DNA of 64,000 nt from Onchocerca volvulus (taxonomy: Eukaryota > Nematoda > Chromadorea > Rhabditida > Onchocercidae), in the NCBI GenBank assembly GCA_000499405.2, contig HG738138.1, positions 20,499,753-20,563,752 on the forward strand. Direction: 5' to 3'. Below are positions 12,734 through 25,400 of this stretch, piece after piece. How positions within the stretch are numbered: position 1 is the stretch's first letter; every line of letters starts with the position of its first letter. The notes beneath the pieces were generated by a model, which did not search any database, was not told the DNA's origin, and saw only the letters and a list, made by a program, of their open reading frames with translations. The translations under genes were made by a program, and so were the position numbers.

Positions 12734-13445
12734 CCTAATGGCTCTTAGCTCTTAGCTTCTAGGCAGAGGAGATCTGGGAAATAAACCAGTGAACTCTTGT
12801 CCTCGCTATTGATCTTTTTAGTTGAAATTAACAATTTTCCGTTCCTACCTCCACTCCTCCGCCAATCATTCGTATTTTTCAGATTTTTTTAAAAGTATGT
12901 CTCAAACACTACTACTTTTTTTCAGGCTCGTTAATAGTGTCAACTTCTATCAGCACCATTATCGTAATTATGCTTCTGAGAGGAATACGTCATAAACAGC
13001 CTTATCTTTTGCTCCCTTTCATTATATACTGTTCACTCCAGACTGCCATTAGTTGAATACTAGATTAGATTATCTATAGAATAATCATGGAAAGTTTTTC
13101 GGTATGTCTTCTTGAAAATTCCGAAAGTTGAGCAATCTTCTAGCTGTCGATACTAGAGAAACTTTTTTGAACATTTTTCTATTCCCTTCAACTATTATTT
13201 TTTTAAGTATAAAATTTGACACTATCAGTGACTGCTGATTTTGATTTCAGTCTTCTGCTTCTTTCTTACTTTATTACGCTCTACTACAGTTCTGGTTTCG
13301 TGGTGCCTTCTCTTTATATGCTATTCAGCTTATAGCAGTATTTATCTCGGCACCACTCTTTTGGATTATATCACTAAGAATTGTTCTAAAGCAACGACAA
13401 TGGATTCAGAAGTCTGCGGAACAGCATTACAAATTACCAATGTGA
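12413..13445 (+). CDS. Small four-transmembrane protein, one splice junction unresolved
   Basis: Exon 1 (12413-12563) starts MEEEMEERKLQLL and carries the first membrane helix (RIFLLTVITSAALALAIW). Exon 2 starts at 12926 after TTTTTTTCAG and joins in phase as GSLIVSTSISTIIVIMLL, then RGIRHKQPYLLLPFIIYC. Exon 3 (13251-13445) encodes SFLLYYALLQFWFRG, a fourth hydrophobic span (LYAIQLIAVFISAPLFWII), and the tail RIVLKQRQWIQKSAEQHYKLPM with stop. The result is roughly 155-160 residues with four spans, like small nematode or insect tetraspan families. Exon 2 donors at 13031 or 13052 leave phase 1 while exon 3 enters in phase 0, so a micro-exon or sequence error must lie between. Exact family unknown. 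Confidence 0.62.
12694..12730. repeat. (TC)n microsatellite
   Basis: An uninterrupted run of about 18 TC dinucleotides lies in intron 1 of the four-TM gene. Confidence 0.97.
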
Positions 13446-14362
13446 AAACATTCAAATTCACTTGTTTCCTTTCCTCGAATTGTACACTGTTTCAGAATTC
13501 GATCCACAAAATATATAAAGCTACCTTTCAAGAAACACTGATTTTTGGAACAAAATCAAGTCTTAATTTAATTTCTCACCTTTACAAAAGTTCAGCTTTT
13601 GATTTAAGTCCAAAATACTAGTCGGAATAGTTAAAGGTGAGCAATCTTGATATAACGGCTGAGTGAACCGAAATATGTGTCTTAATGCCCGTAATGCATT
13701 TATTTCTCTATGGTAGATGGATACGTCTAATAAACATTGCTTTAGAAAATATAAATTTATAATTTCTGAATTATAAATTAGAAAATTTACATGAATCTAC
13801 GTCTTTTTGAATCACAAACCTTGAAGTGCAGTCCCAAATACATTTTATTTGATATTCAATACAAGCATGCTAATTTTACAAGCAATTAAGGCATATACCA
13901 ACATTCTTATTCCGATTGAAGATGACTGCTTTCTAATTCCATCATTGAAAGATATGTGGATCCAAATTCGTTTTTATTAATTTACAAATTTAAATAAATT
14001 AGGCTAAACCAAAAACTTTTCTTTTCCAAATCTCTGTTTTTTTTTCTTGTCCCACATTCGCACAGTCCTTAATTCTATGTTTAATTTTGTTAAAAAATTT
14101 AATCAGTCGCCAAGCTTATTGAAATTTTCGAGAATGAAACTTTATTATTATATTAATTTCAATTATATTTACACCATGCTTACCACCAACATATTTCGTA
14201 GGGATTGTGCTCTAGATAAAGCAGAAATTAAGATTTGAAATTTTATTACATAATAAAAATCACAACAAAAATGCAGTGTGTGATTGTAATTTCTCATGAA
14301 CTTGTAAAAAAATTTACATTTTTTTGAGCATTCAAGAACTGCTTAATTTTGATACCTAACGA
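13446..14362. other. Convergent intergenic gap
   Basis: This separates the 3' ends of the plus-strand four-TM gene and the minus-strand Ig-like gene. Frames in it continue antisense or off-frame reading of the neighbours. I see no feature of its own. Confidence 0.4.
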
Positions 14363-16786
14363 TCATTTTTTGTTCACTGAGCTTTCCCTATATGGAATAC
14401 CATATTGTCTCAATGTTGGGAACTGCTTTTTTAACCAATGAATATATGCCATATCTCGTCGCTCCTCTGGTTTCCTGACGTTTTCATTGAACTCGATTGT
14501 ATAGTAAATGTAATGCCAAACTAAAGCATCAAATATTTATTTTTAATAAAAGGAATTTATTCAAAGAAAGAAAAATGAAAAATAAAATCATCCAGTAGGG
14601 AAATTTTGAATAGAAAGAAGCATAATTTCTCCGGACCTAAAGTATATATTCGTAACGAATAGATATACTAGCAAACAAAAATAATAATAATATAAAAAGT
14701 ATGATTAAAATTTTTACCTGCAAAACCAATAAGACTATAAAATGAATAACGTTTCCATTTTCTTGCGAAAAACGATTTCCCTGTATTCACCGTTTTTCCT
14801 TCAGTAAAAGTCATTTGAAAGGAGTTCCAGAATTCTACTGAAACTACAACTCTGCTGAAGCATGTAATACTAATATCTCACAAATCATACCATATAAACA
14901 ATAACAATATAAGAACACTACATACCTAATAATTCGATTTTCTGTTTATAAATGTTCCCATGTCACATTATAATTTCGATTCATAATATCGGCAAATGAA
15001 TGATCCTTTTGCAGACTATGTATACCTTGTAGTAGTGCAACTGGCCAGGCCACTAAGGAATGGGGATTACAGGTCAATATATATGCCTTAATCAGATAAT
15101 TCAAGTAAAGACTATCCGAAGATGTCAGCAAAGATTTATACTATAATTCGTCTCCAAATAAAGGTATAATCTAGAAAAGTGACTTTATCATCATAACATC
15201 ATTAAAAATACCAATGATAGTCCCGGTCCGTTTTTAAACTGTTAGAAACAGAAAGCAATGATTAGTCTGATATTACAAATTTTTTAAGTTAAATATTTCT
15301 CTATTACATCGATTATTATTTTAGAAGAATGGATTTCTTATTTTGAATTTGAAAGGCTGAAAGTATATGACATTACTGCAGATGGATCTTCACTCGCTCT
15401 GGAATCTGTAGTATCATGGTATCACTCCATTCTATTCAACAATCGCTAATGTATTCATCCTTCGATAGTATTAATTATATCTACTGCTTCACAATTTAAA
15501 ATTAGCCTTTCGTAAACTAACAGGGAAATAATTCAGAAAAGAGTTTGTCGCAGATTAGAAGATAATCGGGAGAACAGTAGCGGGTAACTTCATGTCCATC
15601 TTAATTATCTTCCTTCATTTCCTCCAGAATTTATCAGAAGAGCAAGTAATAAATTAAAATAATGTAATATGAAAACAAAGTAATAAATTACTGCTAATTT
15701 AATCAAAAATTAACATAAAACGAATACCAAACCACAGCAGAAAAAAACAAATACCTGCATTCCCTTGCTCCCCCCTTCATTTCTTCCACTGATCCAAATA
15801 ATCACAGCCCTTGCTCTAACAGTAGTGTCACCATGAAAATAGACCTGGTTCAATTGGCCATGATTGGCTGGGAGAACCATAGTATAATTGAAGAAAGAAG
15901 GACTCAGGTTGTATATTAGTTAATGATTAGCTAATTTAAATTCTTAGTTGATATGATGCAATACAATCTGTGTAGCAACTTTTTCTTCGACAAAAGTTTT
16001 ATTAACTACAGTTTGACTAATCATTAGGATGGCTTATGAATATATGAAACTAATCTATCTCTGCTCTGTCTGTACGAAAAACAATCCTAATGTATTCCAC
16101 CACTGACCTCAAATTTCCCTACTTTGAAGACCAAAATTTGTCTCTAACAATGGCTAGTATTCTTTCAAAATACAGATTCCTTTGTTCAAAGAATACATAA
16201 TCTGAAGAAACTATTGCTTCTTTCATATACTTAACACTGAAAAAGCGTATAATCATCGAAAACAAACAGTTCAGACATACTTCACAGACGAAGTATCTTG
16301 ATCTACGATTCCCAGGATCTTTGTCCGAAATCTCAAAAACCGTACAAATGTACTTTTTAATATGGTCCGTTACAATGTTAAGTAATAATATCAGTCATGA
16401 TAGATTGTGGTGAAATAAGAAAGAAAAAGAATTTCGTTATTTTACAAGGACAGAAATAACCAATACTGAATGATAAAGCGTATATATCTGAATTACTGAT
16501 TTAATAAATTTCTAATTAAATGGTGGTAGGAAAAAGCATTCTATTTTGAACTGAATATTCCACACAAGCATATAGATTTCTTAATGATTGGTAATTTGAA
16601 TACCGACATTATTTTAACATAAAACTTACCAATACAGGAGTAACTGGAGCTATTCGATACGGTGAGATGTAGGGAAATTGTTTTACTTGAAATGTTCCAA
16701 CATGAATTTTCAGTCTTACAATTAAAATGACTTGAATTTTCAATCTTAGACGAACATGTTCTCATTGAAATATTGTATAATCCTTC
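14363..16786 (-). CDS. Ig-like, possibly membrane-anchored protein, assembled from five exons; incomplete
   Basis: Five exons join in phase. Exon A (about 16757-16652, donor TTG then GTAAGT) has several N-glycosylation sites and ends LTVSNSSSYSCI. Exon B (about 15875-15755, acceptor TTCTCCCAG) continues ANHGQLNQVYFHGDTT, then VRARAVIIWISGRNEGG. Their junction SYSCIANHG has the shape of an Ig-domain F strand (YxCxAxNxG). Exon C (15140-15026), exon D (14837-14718) and exon E (14520-14363, stop) add NPHSLVAWPVALLQ, FARKWKRYSFYSLIGFAVWHYIYY and YIHWLKKQFPTLRQYG. The hydrophobic stretch in D/E may be a membrane span followed by a basic tail. Joining A/B to C/D/E is inferred only from matching phase; they could be two genes. 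The 5' exons are not located, and another open stretch at about 16395-16112 (KYICTVFEISDKDPGNRRSR) may also belong. Confidence 0.45.
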
Positions 16787-16787
16787 C

Positions 16788-16959
16788 TTCTTACACTTTC
16801 CACCGCTTTATATCAATTTATGAGAAACACAAGTAAAAAACTTAAATTTTTCAGATTCAAATTTTCACACGATTTCTTACACTTTCCACCGCTTTATATC
16901 AATTTATGAGAACACAAATAAAAAACTTAAATTTTTCAGATTCGAACTTTCACAGCTAA
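16788..16959. repeat. 86-bp direct tandem duplication
   Basis: Two adjacent copies (about 16788-16873 and 16874-16959) share CACTTTCCACCGCTTTATAT and the following 50 bases with few differences. They lie just upstream of the first visible Ig-like exon, within an intron or promoter. Confidence 0.9.
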
Positions 16960-19792
16960 GTAATGCTTTTTCGGTGTTTCTTCAATAACATGAATTGTTT
17001 GAATTTCCTATTAAGAATATATATTTATTAATGAAATATTGATTTACCCAATTTCAGTATAACTTTCGTTGATTTTCCCCTTATCTCTGGAAGATAGGAG
17101 GAGAGATGTGACGATCAATTCTTATCACTTCAAGACTAGGAAAAGCGTTCACTGCATGGCACAGTTTTAATGATAACAGTGTTTGTTGCTTTTTTAGTCC
17201 GTTGAAAGCCAAATCCTCATTAACACTAGCGCGTTTGTTAATTGTTATAGATTCTATACGGAACCTGACTCTTCTTCATTTTTTATGTCCTTACTTACAT
17301 TACATTTGGAATTCTGACTTAAATCAGAACTTCGGGATTTCGAAGTGTTTTTTTCTTGGCTTTTTTCTCTCTTCGCGACCAAAAATTTATGGAATTGATC
17401 AATTCAATGGATAAGCGCAAAATTTCAGTAATATATTTTAAAGTGCAAAATTTCATTTTAATTTATCGAAATCGAATTCTATTTTAGGCTAGCAATTCAA
17501 TCAATCAACAGATAAATAATTGAACTATGTCAGCATTAATCAGAACTGACTGCGAATATTTCTGACTGCTTCATTAGGTTAATAGATGACGGAATTATAA
17601 AAAAGATTTCGAATCGAATAGTATTATTCATATTTATTACTTTCTTTTATGCCCTGCAAGTTTTTAATATCTGTTCAGATCGGAAGAAAATTATTTGAAT
17701 ATATTTTCATTAGTTCATCCTCTTCACTTCGGGCGTGAAAAATAGCTATAAATTAGGTCATTAGAAAGATGGCAAATACGCTGTCGCTCATTGCTACTTA
17801 GCAGTGTCATCGATCGTTTCTAGTAAATGCGACAGGTAAAGAACAAAAAATCATCAAAAATGAACACAACATATACACTGAAGACGTTTTGTATTGCGAA
17901 GGAGCAACGAAGACATCGTAAAATTTGTAGAAGATGCGACTTTATGCTGCTGCATGCTTAAAAAATGCATCATCATCATGTGGTCCTTGTGTATATCTAT
18001 TAAGGGCGTCGTTTTGCAGCATTACTAAACATTTCGAACCCCTTTAGAGGTCCAGCTCTATGATTCTTTCTCTTGAATTCAGAATCTACGAGATATTTTA
18101 ACAATGGACTGGAAAGAGAAATTAATCCATAAAGGAAGAAACAAAAAAAAACTACCCTAATAGCAACATCACATATCATTTTCTGCTTCCATTGTGACAG
18201 AATCTTGCCGTCTCATTATTTAAATCCCAAGTTTCAAGGAGACTTTTAGGCAATTTTAGAGCAAATCATCCCAATGTGGTTGTCACCACTCATTCATCAC
18301 ATCAAAAATAAATTTCATGGCTTTTGTAGCTGAAAATGGACGAAAATATTAGCATAGTTCGTTGCTTGAGCAAACGATTATATCATGTGCATGTCTGCTG
18401 GCATACCTGTATGCACCAACTTTCTGCACTTCTACTCCATTCCAGGCATGCAGCTGATTCCCCACACACGTTCGGTCCAGATGAGCCGCTCTTCCTATCC
18501 ACTTTCTACAACGTTGCGGTCAGCATTCGTCACCAAACATGCACGTCAGCTCTTACGCTACGCTTCTACTTCTTTCACTTAGCACGCTGTAGAGTGCATG
18601 AAGAATGATCGGAATGAAGCATCCATACATCGATGTCGTCACATCATCAAAGTGAACTGTGTCTCTAAGGATTGATTTTGATTTAAAAAAAAATTGAGAG
18701 ATTATTTGTTCGGTGCATATTAAAGGGATTTAAATTGTTTTAATTTTTAATTGTTTATACTCTCTCACATGCTATTCCCACTTTGTTCATATACTTGTAC
18801 TCACTGTGGATTATTTTAAATTAGCAGCAGAAATTCGTGCAAAGCTCATTTTTGCAATAAATAGTCATTTTAACGCAAAAGCTCATGTCGGCATCTGTTG
18901 CAAGGCATCACATGATGAGGCATCACGAAAATGCTTAAATAGCACTAATATGAGCGTTGGTTTTTATGTGCTTCACACTTTCTGAATCCAGCAATGATAC
19001 TGCTCTGTTGATGTGAAGCAAAATTATATGCCATCTATTTCCACATTGTAAAAAAGCAAGAAAGCTGTGCGTTGATGGGCAACGTTTCAAACCGTGTTGT
19101 CGTCTGAAGTTAAACGGTTTGAGTGTTGTCCAACATTGCTACGCTTTACCTTTTCATCCTAGAATCCCTCTAGCCCATTCGTTTTAGTCAACTATGAAAA
19201 CCAATGCTATCATTTCGATAAAGTATTGATTACTTCATCTAGACAACATTACGGATTACGAATAACTCAATGTTAAGAGCTAGTTAAAAATAAGTTGATC
19301 AGTATTTAGAATCCCTGGTCTAAAACCAATTTGTTGGATTTCTTTATTGAAGATAAAAGTTGCATGAACTATGCGTTTTCAATTTATTCATATTTATAAC
19401 TATGGGATTCAAGATTTAAGATGTAAATCAAAAAATCGAATGGATTATAAAAACTCTTCTTCGTAATTAGTGGATCCTCTTTTCTTATTGTAATTCTTTT
19501 AGATTTCTCTTAAATGCCATAAATTTTAAAGTTACTTCTATTTTTTGACAAGAATTTTCTTAGTTATAAGTTTTTAATAACGATTTTCCGTCACCAGTGA
19601 TTTGGTATAAGGATTTTACTTTTAAACAAGTAACTTATCAGATTCAAACTCTGAAAGCTATTTTAAGAATTACATAAAGTATTATTTCTTTTTGTTCACT
19701 AATTTTTCTGACATTCTGACATCAAATTTTGAAGTATTTTTAGTGATATGTTTCTGTCACCATTTTGATTTGATATAGACATTACAGAACTA
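16960..19792. other. Intergenic with a less AT-rich island near 18.4-18.6 kb
   Basis: No gene can be assembled here. The stretch 18380-18610 is clearly less AT-rich than its surroundings and is open in more than one plus-strand frame. The rest is AT-rich with no recognised RNA or repeat. Confidence 0.4.
18385..18582 (+). CDS. Candidate small ORF or exon in a less AT-rich island
   Basis: From ATG at 18385 this frame reads 65 residues with balanced composition, including IPGMQLIPHTRSVQM and KHARQLLRYASTSFT, to a TAG stop. An overlapping plus frame (18336-18608) is open too, so composition alone may explain it. A good acceptor (CCATTCCAG, ending near 18447) lies inside, so part could be a terminal exon. 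I recognise no family. Confidence 0.28.
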   Translation: MCMSAGIPVCTNFLHFYSIPGMQLIPHTRSVQMSRSSYPLSTTLRSAFVTKHARQLLRYASTSFT

Positions 19793-22482
19793 TCAGTCTT
19801 CAAAAGTAGCTCGGGAATGATATGATTGATGACGTCCTCGCCTGCCACCGCCGAAACATTTGTTTATCATACGAGCTGGAAAATAACAACACAGGCACGG
19901 TACGACCAGCGACATAAGCGCCAAAAATAGCCAACGTTTTACGCGTTTCATTGGTGATATATGGCATGGTCCAAATGAAAACACATTCTGCAGTTAATGT
20001 TAGTTATTAAATAATTCAGTATTGAGCAATCAAATAATATTTTGATTTGAACTAATCAGTAATTACTGTAATATTTACTTAAAGGAATGATATTTGCCGA
20101 CAGATACTTAAAACGAAAAATTTTTGCAAAATAATTTTTTTCAGATTTCAAAACAATTTTTCGTGAACTTTCAAAGTTGAACTAGTACTTTCATTTACAT
20201 CTAAATAATACTAGTTTTTAATTTTAATTGGAAATTAAAATTAACTTTTTTTTTTTTCAAAAACTAACGTAGCCTTGTCCAAAATGACTAATATTGGCAG
20301 GCATATCATCATCATTCCTGCAGCAATGATATACAGCACCTTCTGCAATCGAATAGCACGTCAGAAAACGAATTGTACTCTCGACGGGATCAGGAGCTTC
20401 TCTGAAACACACCGATCAGTCATTTTCAGGCAAGCATCTTTCGACTGTTGTGAATAAATTATAATCGAAAAATTTGTACTGGTGATATTGGGAATTTATT
20501 CAAAACCTTTAAAAAACAGACAAATAGATTACTTGCAGGAACCAGAAGTATTTTCATCATTGGCGAACCATTCACCACAATAGAAACATTGCAGTCGCGG
20601 TTTCGATCCTTCTTTTCTCTTTGGCAATACTATACGGTCATTGTTTTCGTAAACAGATAAATTATTCATTTCTTTCAGGAAACTGTCCCTTTCGACCGCA
20701 TCTATTGGATGTGAAATGCGGTCTGTAAAATCATAATGAAAAAAATAAAGATAAGCACTAGATATTTAATATAATCACCGATTCAAATATTCTAATTATT
20801 CGGTACTTAGCGATCACGATTGATCACGAGTGGGATCGTAGGATCACCTGATGTATGTGAGATGTATCGATGATATATGAAGGTTCTTTTTTTAGTCTGT
20901 AACTTGTTCTTAGGTACCAAAACAACCTGTTTCTTTTGGTAACCCTGAAAAGTATATAATAGTGACTTCAAGATGAATTATTGCAATTGAACACATTGAC
21001 ACTATTACACTGGTATTCGAGCCAGAGTCATGATGATTAAAAAGTACTTTCCATAATTCCGACTAACGATCTTACCTTTTTTGGTATCGTAGTTATAGAA
21101 ATTGATGCACTATTGCTTGCATTTTCATTGCTTAGAAGTTGAGATCTATACATTCCAGCAATCTGCGAGTAATAAATAAACTAATAAACAAATAAATTTT
21201 AAAGGAAAATTTAGTTAATACTTTGCACTAAAGTCGACTGCGAAAATTTGAACTTCACTATCTAACAAGTCTAACAAGCAGTGATTGATAGCTAAGGTTT
21301 TGCAAGGAATTATTTCATATATGTTCCCTTCACTGTAATGTGAAAAACGCGTAGACATAAATCGACTAGCTGAACAAATAGTTTTTTTTTTTCTTTAATA
21401 AACCAGAAATAACTCGAAAAATCTTAGTAATAGCTGAAATTCTTTGAAATTTGTAATTTTTAAACGTAATCGTAAAGTAAGTAAGCCATTACAATTATTG
21501 TTATTATTTTCATCATTATTTTTGATATTATTATTTAATTTCGAATGTCATTGAAATTGACGAATTTTGTTGATGAGCCTTAAATTCACCTACTAGATAC
21601 AGCGATGATACCTTAATAATTGTGAAATTATTGAATGATATTTCATACATGACACACAATCGTCAATTAATTTAAATGTATCCTCGTATGGGAAAAAAAC
21701 ATTTTTCAGTTGAACTGTTGAAACTAACTATAGACACTCATTAAAATAATTGAAACTTCGAATTGAATTGCATGTAACACTATCAATTACATTGCTGCTA
21801 TTGTTAAATATACTAAACAGGAATTAAATCTTTTCATGAAAAGATTATAACAATGGATCTATTTCTCAGAGTTCCTTCAAAACAATTAATGTTGTCGGAG
21901 ACATGGGGCTTACCGAGTCTATCCAATTGATATGCATATCATTCACTTTATCACGGATGAGGAATTAGCTGAATGCAAAATGAATTTGCTTCGAAATAAT
22001 TCATAAGTTACACGAATCACCCTATTCCATTTTGAAGAATATATAGAACTGTCAACAACTTTTCCTATAAAAAAGTAGACAGTCGAAAATGTTTGAATCA
22101 AATATATTACAGTATTTAATTGTTTAAACGTATTGTTTTGCGGTACTTCTTAAATATTCAGTTAAGGACTTACTGAGGTTCCGCCTTATCAAGGAGATCC
22201 CAAAATCCGGAATCAGAAAACTAGTCATATTCTTCTAGAAAACAAATAAGAAAAAATAATTAAATAAAGGAAAAAAGTGAAAATAAAAATGAGAGAAATA
22301 AAATGAGTCAAAAGGAGGCTTATCATAAATGTTAAATCCTACCAGAAATTTCGAGGTCACTGAAAAAATCCTTTCTCAGCTCTACTGCTTCGATACTATA
22401 TTTACAGGAAGTTTTAAGAATTAATTTCTCATCCGCAGCATTATTAAATGCCATAAACAATTGACACGCATTTCTCGTATAA
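19793..22482 (-). CDS. SPRED-family protein: end of EVH1, linker and C-terminal Sprouty (SPR) domain; 5' exons not found
   Basis: SPRED proteins recruit neurofibromin to the membrane and restrain Ras/MAPK signalling. The last five exons are in perfect phase: 21162-21076, 20944-20818, 20722-20533, 20401-20269 and 19987-19793 (stop). They encode a linker, then LQCFYCGEWFANDENTSGSC, KEAPDPVESTIRFLTCY, AVYHCCRNDDD and a hydrophobic Cys end, KRWLFLALMSLVVPCLCCYF, matching the SPRED SPR domain in order and spacing. Exon 22482-22343 reads CQLFMAFNNAADEKLI, like the end of an EVH1 domain, and can be linked through a short exon near 21941-21910 (NDMHINWIDS) whose acceptor is weak. Several Cys of the vertebrate SPR core are replaced, and the tail is basic (GGGRRGRHQ). 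The N-terminal EVH1 exons lie upstream but I could not place them. SPR call is strong; EVH1 part moderate. Confidence 0.78.
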
Positions 22483-25400
22483 CTGTACTGTGATTTATGC
22501 CACAAAAAAAACAGCCATTTTTATTAAACATCTACAGATTGTTGAAAATGCAATAGGAGTGTGAATAGTTGAATAAAAAATTAAAGAAGAGGAATGGAAA
22601 AGCCAGTACTCAAAGAAGAGATACTGCTCAGAAAAAGGAAGTGATACAGGTTTCTCAAATGTGCAAATATCCTTTTGCAGATTTATGATTCATTACGAAA
22701 TAATCATGGATTTCATAGAAAGGCAAAAATGTCATATTTACTTGCTATATTTGCTACTGTGCGTGCATGAGATGATTGCAATCATAGAAGTTAATTTTAA
22801 TCAAGAGTTGTCAACAAAACTGGAAATGATGAAAACTGAATATTTTGTTTTTAATGCATGTTATTTTTCAAACAGTAAGCTTGCGAAATTAAGCAAAAAT
22901 ATTTTTGCATCCTACAAAAATATACATTTGAAGAATTATTAAAAACGATTATAGCATAGCAAAATGCTTCGATATTTGGTGAATTTAAATATCAAGTCAT
23001 TAAGCAATTTCGTCTTATATTTTTCAAAATAAAATATGAATACCAAAAATTCTATATTCATCGATTGTGTTTTCATATCAGAATAGATATAAGTGTCATC
23101 ACGAGATAATATTATGATAATGGAAACAGCGGCTGTCTGATTTAGCAGTATAGATAAAGGATTATAATCACCACAAGAATATCAAAAATGATACGTGCTA
23201 GTTTTACGGATTTTGCATGTGAAAAAGAATTTTACGTATTTAATTTTACGTATTTTTTTCGTGCTTTTTATATGTATCTTTTAAAAATTTGAGATTTTTT
23301 CTGCATACATCCTACTGCATATAATTTCAAGCATATCTTACGAATATATAGAATACATGTTAAAAATTTCTTGTAAAGACTATTTATATTATTATACTAT
23401 AATTATGATGACAATTATATATTCACTGGAATAACTATGTGAAGAAATGACAATTGCTTACTTAAATGTAATGATTGGTACCTGTGATCTCATAGTTATA
23501 TTTACAACATTACAGTGACAGATCAAATTAGATCAGATTGAATTATTTAGCAAATTCTATCTTATAAAGTTACTTAGAAAGCAGAACTGCTGAGAAGGTA
23601 AAAGTACAATAATGGTCTTGACACAGATTTTTCTCCTCTATTAGTTACAATCTGCAGTCTTGCCTGCAGTTGCAATTCATCACATCCGTTCTTTCCCTAT
23701 GTATTTTATAATAATCATCGTAACTACTTCATCGCTTGTTTAAAATAAAAAAAGAAAGAGGATTTTTATCTGAAACTATTGAAAAGAAATAGTAAAGAAC
23801 AGCATATGAATGTGGAAATTTTTCTATGCGCAACGTCGATCGGAATGATAATGTGCACAAATCGTAAACCATCGATCAGATTCAGATCTGATCGTTCCCC
23901 CTGTCTGACCATTCTATAAAAGTTGTGCTGAACACTTCACTCAGCACAGATGCCATCTATGGGTGCCACTATAGTGAATAATATTTTATATTGCCATATG
24001 GACAAAATATGCTGTGTGGCAATCTGTAACAATAATGCTATCAAAACGAGGTGAATCAATGGTTGCTTAAGCAAATCAAAATTCTGTTCCACTCTTCGCA
24101 TTTCTAATTTCGATGATTTGAGATCTCAATTGCTTAAATGCCTGTTAGACAATGTGTAATAATGATCAAATCAAGCTCAGTTCCCAAAATAAGTGAATAA
24201 AAACGCAGAAATGACAATAAGTCTTGAACAGAGTGTAAGTAACTTACTTAGTATTCAAAAAATGAAAGCAAACCCTGATCGATGGTTACATCTTGGATAA
24301 CCAGCTTATTCAGTCAGTTATTCCAATATAATGCATCTTCCTGGGTCGGTGTTGCTGCATTTTGAATATAATTGCATACGTCTTTCTCCATACTAAGCGT
24401 TTATGTTTTAAGTCTCAAATTATTCCGTTAGACCATGTGTTAAACTATGTAAATGATTGAAATCATTGGTTCAGAAACAGTATTAGTTTTTTTGACTTAC
24501 AAGAAATTTGATAGAATCGATCTTACTGCGCCATTGTCTAAGAGTTGTTGCTGAGTGCCATGATGAATTGTTCAATATACATTCGTTGATTAGAAATTAA
24601 AGATTGAAACAAAATTCAAAAATTTGGGAAAACTTTTAAAGCTTCTAAAAAAAAAAGTTTTTGAAACGCAAAAAATTGAACATGAAAACTGATTTTGACA
24701 GGCGAGGAGACAGATATTGTCATGATGTCTAATTTGTCTATGAGAAGACTAATGGTAATAAAACTGATGTTATTTTAAAGTTGTTTATTAATAGTCTCCT
24801 AACTTTTTTTTTTATTTAATAACATTTTCTAAACGCTGCACCAAATTTGTTTTCACTTATTATTTCATATGTTAATGATTACTTGTTTTCTTGACCGTTT
24901 AACTTTTTCGGTGTTTTTTTTAATTTGTTGATTTCTTAGTTTATTATTTATGCATTGTGTTATTTTGTATGCAGTTCATATCCATATTTTATTGAATATC
25001 AAAATCTCAGCAGGCTGCAAGATTTGAATATCACAAACAATGTTTCTGTCCATTTAATTTTAGGCCAGTATTATTGATAAAAAAATAACTTTTGAGAGAA
25101 GGAAAAACGGTGAAACAATTACTTTTTAGAGCAAACGGTGAAACTTGAACTTTGAGATAATAACAATATTGATATATTATACATTTTCATTTTTTAAAAT
25201 GATCTGACAGACCATATATTTAAATGTGGACAAGGAATTTGTCAAAAACTAATTAATTGTCAAAATTATCAGTAAACGAGCTGATAATACTTCAATAAAC
25301 ACATAATATTTAGAAACTAGAGTGTTGTAATTCGCCGTACGAAATCGCATGGTGATAAACATATCGCACAAGCTTGTGTCTTTAACAAATTGCAGTTCAA

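Noticed and set aside
13241..13621. 126-residue plus ORF starting MISVFCFFLTLL
   Set aside because: It runs one frame off the real exon 3 of the four-TM gene (SFLLYYALLQFWFRG...), which continues a membrane protein and ends in a natural tail.
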